Part shown: in pieces, positions 1-4,907 of the stretch
How positions within the stretch are numbered: the first letter of the stretch is position 1
How the letters are laid out: each line of letters starts with the position of its first letter
Source: JANXQG01 sp037147235
GTDB lineage: Bacteria; Planctomycetota; Planctomycetia; Pirellulales; Thermoguttaceae
DNA: 5,269 bases
Direction: 5' to 3'
Assembly: GCA_037147235.1 (NCBI GenBank)
Contig: JBAWVO010000391.1
Location: 1-5,269, forward strand
Notes under the pieces: model-generated
Database searches by the model: none
The model's input: the letters and a program-made list of their open reading frames with translations, nothing else
Told to the model about the DNA's origin: nothing
Made by a program: the position numbers and the translations under genes

Positions 1-125
1 AAAATCTCGATCTTTTCCATGCTACCGGTTCTTGGGGGTGGCGGCAAGGATGGGGCAACCGTAGGGCGGGAAGGGCCACAGGCGCGCCCTGCCATTTTTA
101 TTTCGCATCGCCCCAGTGTCCCACA

Positions 126-503
126 CTATCTGGATGCGGACGCCTCAACGATCAAAATGCCTTGCGACGGATTTTTAGTAAGCTTGCCCTTCTTTGGTTT
201 AGCCGTAGCGACTTTCACCACGATTTGGCCGCCTGCCGCCGCAAAAGCCCGCACGAGTTGGTCGAGCGATACATCCGTGGCGGCTCGCTCGATCTTGGCA
301 ACTCGAGGTTGGCTTGTCTTGAGCTTAAGGCCCAATTCTTTTTGAGACAAGTGACATGCCTCGCGCTGTCGGCGAACCGCCAAGGCGAGTTCAACCCGAG
401 CATCAAGCAATTGGCGTTCTTCATCATTCAAATCGAGGAAGTCGGCAGCGTCGCCCACCTTCCAGCCTGCCGCTTCCAATACCCTGCGTTTTGCCGCATC
501 CAT
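126..503 (-). CDS. XRE-family helix-turn-helix antitoxin (HigA-like)
   Basis: This 125-residue protein is the likely antitoxin of the toxin gene just upstream. It should neutralise the toxin and repress the shared promoter by binding DNA. The N-terminal part (about residues 1-37, with LEAAGWKVGDAADFL) matches the leader typical of antitoxins paired with Gp49-like toxins. A Cro/C1-type HTH follows at about 40-93, with the core SQKELGLKLKTSQPRVAKIE at 53-72 and VSLDQLVRAFAAAGG after it. The tail (100-125) is basic and then hydrophobic, and I do not recognise it. The start is well supported: AGGAGG (509-514) lies 5 nt before the ATG. The gap to the toxin stop is 22 nt, so the two are co-transcribed, toxin first, as in higBA and unlike relBE. 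The family assignment is by motif recognition; neutralisation of this toxin is inferred. Confidence 0.9.
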   Translation of the reverse strand: MDAAKRRVLEAAGWKVGDAADFLDLNDEERQLLDARVELALAVRRQREACHLSQKELGLKLKTSQPRVAKIERAATDVSLDQLVRAFAAAGGQIVVKVATAKPKKGKLTKNPSQGILIVEASASR

Positions 504-525
504 TGTTTCCTCCTCGGTTCGCTGA

Positions 526-906
526 TCACTGCGTCTTGTCTGCCTTCACTGCCGCATCATACTGCTTCAGCCGTAGCTTGCATCGATTCACCACTTCATC
601 CGGAATCTTTCGCGTCTTCTTCGGATACACGTCAAGGACCAGTATTGCGTCGGCGTCAATACGGTACACGATTCGCCAGTTGTGCTCACCGTCCCTAATA
701 CGCAGTGCCCCGCAGTGAGATCCAACGTCATGCAATGCTTCCGCCTGAGGCATACCGGGTTTTTCGCCTTCCTGCAGCAGCCGAAGTAGCATTCCAGCTT
801 CTTGTCTGCCCTCAGACGTGAACGGAGGCGTCTTCACCTCGCCATGCAACCAAACCAGAGGCTTCCGCGTCAGTTTGTCGTGTTGCCTCTTTTGCGACTT
901 GGCCAT
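526..906 (-). CDS. RelE/HigB-superfamily toxin, phage Gp49-like
   Basis: This 126-residue protein is the probable toxin of a type II toxin-antitoxin pair. Members of the RelE/HigB superfamily are generally ribosome-dependent mRNA interferases. Diagnostic stretches are WLHGEVKTPPFTSEGRQEAG (19-38), the small-residue and Met-Pro segment around GMPQAEALHDVG (51-62), and the long conserved block LRIRDGEHNWRIVYRIDAD (68-86) followed by ILVLDVYPKKTRKIP (88-102). R70, R78, R82 and the KKT at 96-98 are the basic positions expected in this fold. Full family length is about 100-125 residues, so it looks intact. The N-terminal 15 residues are basic and poorly conserved. The Shine-Dalgarno is modest: AAGGA sits 11 nt before the ATG. 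A good sigma70-type promoter lies about 30 nt upstream of the start. Whether it is active as a toxin cannot be judged from sequence. Confidence 0.9.
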   Translation of the reverse strand: MAKSQKRQHDKLTRKPLVWLHGEVKTPPFTSEGRQEAGMLLRLLQEGEKPGMPQAEALHDVGSHCGALRIRDGEHNWRIVYRIDADAILVLDVYPKKTRKIPDEVVNRCKLRLKQYDAAVKADKTQ

Positions 907-936
907 CTTATAATTGTTCCTTGAAGGCGAGTCTAA

Positions 937-965
937 AGTATATATCGGATTCGGTATAATGTCAA
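937..965 (-). promoter_or_regulatory. sigma70-type promoter of the toxin-antitoxin operon
   Basis: Read on the minus strand, TTGACA (965-960) is a perfect -35 box. It is followed by exactly 17 nt and then TATACT (942-937), a -10 box with one mismatch to TATAAT. The predicted transcription start is near 930, which gives a leader of about 24 nt before the toxin ATG at 906. The element lies between the protease stop (1018) and the toxin start, so the pair can be expressed independently of the protease gene. Confidence 0.75.
941..958. promoter_or_regulatory. candidate antitoxin operator (imperfect palindrome)
   Basis: The 18-mer TATATCGGATTCGGTATA is an imperfect inverted repeat in which 7 of 9 positions pair. 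It overlaps the last two bases of the -10 box and most of the spacer of the toxin-antitoxin promoter. Autoregulatory XRE antitoxins commonly bind palindromes in exactly this position. The symmetry and placement are seen; binding is inferred. Confidence 0.45.
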
Positions 966-1017
966 TCCAGGAAATTATTGCTAGGTGTCCTTGTTATTAC
1001 TCTCAAAGCCGCACGGG

Positions 1018-2361
1018 CTATGGTTTGGCCGTGGGATCCGTCTCGATCGCCTCCAGCCGCTGGAGTCGCTCGGCGGTGGGCGGATGCGTGGTGAAGTGCT
1101 GCTCGATCTGCCGACGTGTTTTCTCGGCCGGGCTTTGGGCCTCGCTTCGCTTCGGCTCCAAATCCTTCTTGTTGAAATAAGCAAGCAGGTGCTGCATTGC
1201 CGACAATCCCTCGTCGCGGCTGTGGCCAGCGTGGAGCACAGCACGAAAGGCCCATGCATCGGCCTCAAACTCATGCTCCTTGGAATATCCCAGCGCGACT
1301 GCCATGTAAGCCATTTGGGCCAGTGTGCTGGCCGCTTCCCCGCCCAGTTCAGAAGCCCTTGTCGCATAGGTCATCCGCTTGACGACGTGTTTGAGTTCCT
1401 GGTGCCCGATCTCGTGGGCTAGGATGAACTGCAATTCCGCATCCGTTTTGGCAAAGTTGAGCAACCCGGTGTTCACATAGACATAACCGCCCGCATGAGC
1501 AAACGCATTGATCTCGTCGCTCTTGATCACTTCGAGCGTGATGACAAGCTCCTTGCGGGACCGCTGATCAACGATCGGCCTCGCCAACCGCTGGAGTCGC
1601 TGAATGAGGGCAGGCGTCCGAAGAAGCACGTACTCGCGAGCGATCATCCGATGCAATTTATTACCGACCTTCTGCTCTTCCTCCCAAGAGAGGCCAAGCA
1701 CCTGCTGGCCCACATCGTCCACGGTCCTCGTCACCTCGTGGCCTAAGTCGAAAAGCTGCCCGATTGGGTCGGCAGGCTGGGCGGGCTTGTTGCGGGCCGG
1801 CGGCTGTGGTTTGGCGGATGGATCGCTCGGAACCGTCGAAAGGGCCGGTTCCTTGCCCCCTGGGTCGCCGGCATCGGCACCGCCTGCCGATTTATCGACA
1901 GGGGATGGATTCAATTCCGGCGGCGCGGGTTTCACGGGCACGTCTCCCGTTGCGGGCGTCGGGGAGGACGGTTTCTTACTTGGGACCGGAGGAGGTGTTT
2001 TCGGATCAGGTTCTTGCGGAGGCAGCAGAACGTCTTTCACTTCGCCGAGGACTTCGCGAGAAACCCGGCTGGCCTCGCCCACGACCTGCTTCGCCACGGT
2101 GCCACCTCCACCAGCAACCTCCTTGGCCACGTCGCGTACGATCTTGCCAGGCACCTCGGCCGTCTTTTCCACGGCCCGCTCTGCCCCATCGACGATCCCC
2201 TTGCGGACCTCGTTTGCGGCCTCCCTACCCACATCGCGGATCGACTCCCGAGTGCGCCGGCCCTCATTGCGGATCACCCAGAATGCCAAGCCGAAAAACA
2301 GCAAGACAGCCACTCCGGTGGCAATGTACTTGGTCATGTTATTGCGTTTTATCGTCGCCAT
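1018..2361 (-). CDS. membrane-anchored M48-family zinc metalloprotease
   Basis: This 447-residue protein is a probable M48 (Ste24/HtpX/Oma1/BepA-like) endopeptidase. Residues 11-31 (KYIATGVAVLLFFGLAFWVI and onward) form one membrane segment or uncleaved signal anchor. Residues 33-112 are a charged, Val/Ala-rich amphipathic helical stretch, and 113-200 a Pro/Ala/Ser-rich linker. The protease domain covers about 225-440. SDEINAFAHAGGYVYVNTGL (281-300) is the typical M48 strand before the active site, HEIGH (316-320) supplies two zinc ligands and the catalytic Glu317, and ExxAD beginning at Glu364 supplies the third ligand. THPPTAERLQRLE (425-437) is the usual C-terminal motif. All key residues are present. 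AGGAG (2370-2374) lies 8 nt before the ATG, which favours this start over an in-frame ATG at 2337. With a single anchor, the catalytic domain is probably periplasmic; the substrate is unknown. It is divergent from the kinase operon. Confidence 0.9.
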   Translation of the reverse strand: MATIKRNNMTKYIATGVAVLLFFGLAFWVIRNEGRRTRESIRDVGREAANEVRKGIVDGAERAVEKTAEVPGKIVRDVAKEVAGGGGTVAKQVVGEASRVSREVLGEVKDVLLPPQEPDPKTPPPVPSKKPSSPTPATGDVPVKPAPPELNPSPVDKSAGGADAGDPGGKEPALSTVPSDPSAKPQPPARNKPAQPADPIGQLFDLGHEVTRTVDDVGQQVLGLSWEEEQKVGNKLHRMIAREYVLLRTPALIQRLQRLARPIVDQRSRKELVITLEVIKSDEINAFAHAGGYVYVNTGLLNFAKTDAELQFILAHEIGHQELKHVVKRMTYATRASELGGEAASTLAQMAYMAVALGYSKEHEFEADAWAFRAVLHAGHSRDEGLSAMQHLLAYFNKKDLEPKRSEAQSPAEKTRRQIEQHFTTHPPTAERLQRLEAIETDPTAKP

Positions 2362-2376
2362 TTAGCCATCTCCTGC

Positions 2377-2444
2377 CTTCGTAGCACGGAATTCATTCCG
2401 TTGCCTTGTCTTTCGTAGCACGGAATGAATTCCGTGCTACGAAG
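2377..2444. repeat. 25-bp perfect inverted repeat made of two palindromic units
   Basis: Bases 2377-2401 are the exact reverse complement of 2420-2444, giving a 25-bp stem with an 18-nt loop. The right arm lies inside a complete palindromic unit (2412-2443, two 15-nt arms around a central GA). The left arm is a copy of the same unit in the opposite orientation, cut off after 24 nt. The core is TAGCACGGAATTCATTCCG. It sits directly upstream of the protease ribosome binding site. It looks like a dispersed REP-like palindromic element rather than a terminator, because it lies between divergent genes and has no T-tract. Confidence 0.85.
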
Positions 2445-2474
2445 TGATCCGCTTCCCATTACTTGCATGAAAAG

Positions 2475-2480
2475 TATAAT
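2475..2480 (+). promoter_or_regulatory. possible -10 box for the kinase operon
   Basis: A perfect TATAAT occurs in an AT-rich patch upstream of the kinase. At 17-nt spacing the -35 position (2452-2457, CTTCCC) is a poor match, and there is no extended -10 TG. If used, transcription would begin near 2487, leaving a leader of about 93 nt before the ATG at 2580. An alternative sigma factor or an activator would be needed to explain the weak -35. Confidence 0.3.
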
Positions 2481-2566
2481 GAATATCTACTGAAGAGTCA
2501 TTCTAAGGCTAGCTTTGGGGTGCTCGCAAGCCCCATGCGGCAGGAATATACCCGGCTATCGAACAT

Positions 2567-2571
2567 GGAGA
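2567..2571 (+). promoter_or_regulatory. Shine-Dalgarno that sets the kinase start
   Basis: GGAGA lies 8 nt before the ATG at 2580. The in-frame ATGs further upstream (2463, 2535 and 2565) have no comparable purine-rich site, and the FHA domain begins immediately after the 2580 start. Confidence 0.55.
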
Positions 2572-2579
2572 ACCATCCA

Positions 2580-4121
2580 ATGCCCGCTCGAATCATCCTT
2601 GAGGTCCGTAATGGGCCGCTGGCGGGCCAACAGTTCGTCTTTGAAGACCGCACGACCTGTTTCCTTGGCCGCGCTAACGACTGCGACCCGCAGTTGCTCT
2701 GCAAGCCGCAGGAGCCGCAGGCCCCGGAGAATCGCAAGATCTCGCGCCATCACTGCCTGCTGGACATCAACCCTCCGGACATCCGCATTCGCGATCTTGG
2801 CAGCCTCAACGGCACTTTTGTCAACGGCCAGAAGATCGGCCAGCGGCAGAAACACGAGCAGCCGGGCGGATCGTTCCCCGAACACGACCTGAAGGATGGC
2901 GACGAGTTGCGGCTGGGTGCCATGGAGTTTCGCATTAGCATTCAAACACCGATCGGGTGCAGCGAGTGCGGGGCGGAGATTCCGGAGGCCGAGTTGAAGC
3001 TGGTCGAGGGCCAAACCATGATCTGCCTTTGCGATAATTGCCTCAATAAGGCCCAGCAGGCCGAGATCCCTGCTCGCCCTCGCACGGTCGCCGAACTCGT
3101 CAGGCTCTGCGCGAAGTGCGGCTGCGACGTCACAACCGAGACAGGAGCCAACCGGCCGGGCCAGTTCATCTGCTCCAAGTGCCGGGAGAATCCTTTCGAT
3201 CTGCTCCAGCAGCTTATCCATGGCGCAGCGCGCGGGGAGAGTGAACTCGTAGCCATTGAAGGCTATGAAATCGTCAAAGAACTTGGCCGTGGTGGGATGG
3301 GGGCGGTCTACCTGGCACGGCGCAACAAGACGGGCCAGCAGGTCGCTCTAAAGGTCATGCTGCCCAAGGTGGCCGCCAGCCAGCGGGCCACCGAAAGCTT
3401 TCTGCGTGAAACATGCAACACCCAGGCATTGCAGCATCCCAATGTGGTCCAGCTCCGAGAGGCCGGCTGTTCGCAGGGGACCTTCTTCTTCACATTAGAG
3501 TTCTGTGACGGCGGCAGCGTGGACAAGCTCATGGCCCGTCGCGGTGGCAAGCTCTCGATCGACGATGCCGGGCCGATTATCCTCCAGGCACTGGACGGCC
3601 TGCACTACGCCCATGGCGCGGAAATCCCGCAGGTGAGGCTCAAAGACGGCAAGATCGGCAAGGGGCGCGGCTTAGTTCACCGCGATTTGAAGCCGCAGAA
3701 CATTTTTCTATCCACGGCAAGTGGTACTCGGGTGGCCAAGATCGGCGACTATGGGCTGGCAAAGGCATTTGACATGGCTGGCCTGAGCGGCCACACCTTC
3801 ACCGGTGAAGTCGCCGGCACGCCCCAATTCATGCCGCGGCAACAGGTGCAAAGATTTAAGGAGGTGCGGCCGGAAGCGGACGTCTGGGCCATGGCCGCCG
3901 TGCTGTACAACATGCTGACGGGCTGCTATCCACGGGATTTCCGCAAAGGCTGCGATCCCTGGCAACTCATCCTTGAAACCAGTGCAGTCCCAATCCGACG
4001 GCGCAATCCAGCAATCCCGCAGCGATTGGCCGAGGTGATCGACCATGCCCTGGTGGATGAGCCAGAGGTCGGGTTCAAGTCGGCGGCCGAGTTCAAGCAG
4101 GCATTGGTACAGGTGATGTAA
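2580..4121 (+). CDS. FHA domain / double zinc-ribbon / Ser-Thr protein kinase
   Basis: This 513-residue soluble Hanks-type kinase has an FHA phosphothreonine-reading domain at about 1-122 (LGR at 29-31, ISRHH at 54-58, NGTFVNG at 77-83). Two zinc ribbons follow: CxxC-x20-CxxC at 127-154 and CxxC-x17-CxxC at 177-201. The kinase domain spans about 227-513, with the glycine loop GRGGMG (236-241), Lys258, alpha-C Glu277, HRDLKPQN (368-375) and DYG (390-392) in place of DFG. All catalytic residues are present. There are oddities: a basic insertion of about 18 residues before HRD (347-364), MPRQQ (418-422) where MAPEQ is usual, and DVWAMAA (434-440) where DVWSLG is usual. No membrane segment is seen, so it is probably cytosolic. 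The open frame extends upstream to 2463, but the Shine-Dalgarno and domain boundary favour 2580. The stop overlaps the phosphatase start. The signal and substrates are unknown. Confidence 0.92.
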   Translation: MPARIILEVRNGPLAGQQFVFEDRTTCFLGRANDCDPQLLCKPQEPQAPENRKISRHHCLLDINPPDIRIRDLGSLNGTFVNGQKIGQRQKHEQPGGSFPEHDLKDGDELRLGAMEFRISIQTPIGCSECGAEIPEAELKLVEGQTMICLCDNCLNKAQQAEIPARPRTVAELVRLCAKCGCDVTTETGANRPGQFICSKCRENPFDLLQQLIHGAARGESELVAIEGYEIVKELGRGGMGAVYLARRNKTGQQVALKVMLPKVAASQRATESFLRETCNTQALQHPNVVQLREAGCSQGTFFFTLEFCDGGSVDKLMARRGGKLSIDDAGPIILQALDGLHYAHGAEIPQVRLKDGKIGKGRGLVHRDLKPQNIFLSTASGTRVAKIGDYGLAKAFDMAGLSGHTFTGEVAGTPQFMPRQQVQRFKEVRPEADVWAMAAVLYNMLTGCYPRDFRKGCDPWQLILETSAVPIRRRNPAIPQRLAEVIDHALVDEPEVGFKSAAEFKQALVQVM

Positions 4122-4876
4122 TGGGTACGATCAATCACGCGGGGCTGAGCGACACGGGACGTCTTCGCACTGCCAACGAAGACCGCTGGTTCGCCGATCC
4201 CCGCCAAGGGCTGTACCTGGTGGCCGACGGTATCGGCGGCGCGGTGGCCGGCGGATTGGCCTCGCAGATTGTGGCCGAGGTCTTGCCACGACTGCTCCAG
4301 GGCAAGCTCCAGGGCAAGCTCCAGGGCAAGCTCCAGGGGGCCAAGGCCATTCCGGAAATCGCCAAGCAGGTCGCGACGGCCCTGGTCGAGCTGAGCGAGC
4401 GGCTCTGGGAGGAAAGCCAGCGTACCCTGGACCTGAAGGGGATGGGTTCCACCGTGGTGTTGGCTTTGGTCCGAGATCGGCAAGCGGTAGTGGCGCACCT
4501 GGGCGACAGCCGGGCCTACCTGCTCCATGCCGGCCGCCTGGAACAACTGACCAAGGACCACACGCTCGCGCAGTTGCTAGCCGATCGAGGCCAGATCACG
4601 CCCGAGGAGGTGGCCAGCCACCCGGCTCACAGCCATTTGACGCGATTCGTGGGCATGGGTATGGAATCTCTGCCGGAGACAAAAGTAGTGGCGTTGGCCC
4701 CAGGCGACCGATTGCTGCTTTGTAGCGACGGCCTGACGGGCATGCTCAGCGACCCGCAAATTCTGAAGATTATCAGCCAGCAGATTGCGCCCGAGGAAAC
4801 GTGCCGGCAACTGATCGAAGCTGCCAACCATGCGGGTGGGAAAGACAACATCACGGCTGTGATTGTCATGGGATGA
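4121..4876 (+). CDS. PP2C-family Ser/Thr protein phosphatase
   Basis: This 251-residue protein is a metal-dependent (PPM/PP2C) phosphatase, expected to reverse phosphorylation by the upstream kinase and perhaps to dephosphorylate the kinase itself. The motifs occur in order: GLSDTGRLRTANEDRW (8-23, with Glu20 and Asp21), VADGIGG (34-40, metal ligand Asp36), GMGSTVV (107-113), AHLGDSRAYLL (125-135), LTKDHTLAQLL (143-153), LLCSDGLTGML (199-209, Asp203) and GGKDNITAVIV (239-249, Asp242). Length and residues are those of a complete soluble bacterial PP2C such as PrpC or PppA, with no transmembrane or sensor extension. The ATG shares its A with the last base of the kinase TAA, and no strong separate Shine-Dalgarno is seen, which suggests translational coupling. 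An LQGK tandem repeat is inserted at residues 59-73, between the first catalytic block and the following helix. Confidence 0.95.
   Translation: MGTINHAGLSDTGRLRTANEDRWFADPRQGLYLVADGIGGAVAGGLASQIVAEVLPRLLQGKLQGKLQGKLQGAKAIPEIAKQVATALVELSERLWEESQRTLDLKGMGSTVVLALVRDRQAVVAHLGDSRAYLLHAGRLEQLTKDHTLAQLLADRGQITPEEVASHPAHSHLTRFVGMGMESLPETKVVALAPGDRLLLCSDGLTGMLSDPQILKIISQQIAPEETCRQLIEAANHAGGKDNITAVIVMG
4295..4338 (+). repeat. 12-nt in-frame tandem repeat in the phosphatase gene
   Basis: Three perfect copies of CTCCAGGGCAAG (4295-4306, 4307-4318, 4319-4330) are followed by the first 8 nt of a fourth. They encode LQGK-LQGK-LQGK-LQG at residues 59-73. The unit is a multiple of three, so gain or loss of copies keeps the frame. 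The absence of any mismatch between copies suggests recent expansion by slippage. Confidence 0.95.
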
Positions 4877-4907
4877 ACCTGGTACCCAATACCCAGATAT
4901 TGAATCT

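Noticed and set aside
72..103. Possible plus-strand terminator (AGGGC/GCCCT stem followed by TTTTTATTT)
   Set aside because: The stem is only 5 bp with a 9-nt loop, a gap separates it from the T-run, and no plus-strand gene is seen upstream, so support is too weak. The rest of 1-125 shows no gene or RNA I can recognise.
115..127. Small hairpin AGTGT-CCC-ACACT at the antitoxin stop codon as terminator
   Set aside because: The stem is only 5 bp, overlaps the stop codon and has no T-tract on the minus strand.
955..960. Perfect TATAAT on the plus strand as a possible rightward promoter
   Set aside because: No -35 lies at a proper distance (the nearest TTGAAG leaves a 28-nt gap), and no plausible plus-strand gene follows. 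It is largely the reverse face of the minus-strand promoter region.
1007..1019. AGCC/GGCT hairpin after the protease stop as terminator
   Set aside because: The stem is 4 bp and only three Ts follow; it cannot be distinguished from chance.
1604..2365. Long open frame (253 codons) on the plus strand opposite the protease gene
   Set aside because: It is antisense to the Pro/Ala-rich linker and helical stalk; the product is low-complexity Ser/Gly/Pro with no recognisable domain, while the minus strand encodes a clear M48 protease.
2556..3221. Minus-strand open frame (221 codons) opposite the kinase FHA and zinc-ribbon region
   Set aside because: It arises from GC-rich codon bias on the sense strand; the sense product has FHA and zinc-ribbon motifs and the antisense product has none.
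3926..4561. Minus-strand open frame (211 codons) spanning the kinase-phosphatase junction
   Set aside because: It is antisense to two well-supported genes, and its LALE-type repeat is only the complement of the 12-nt repeat.
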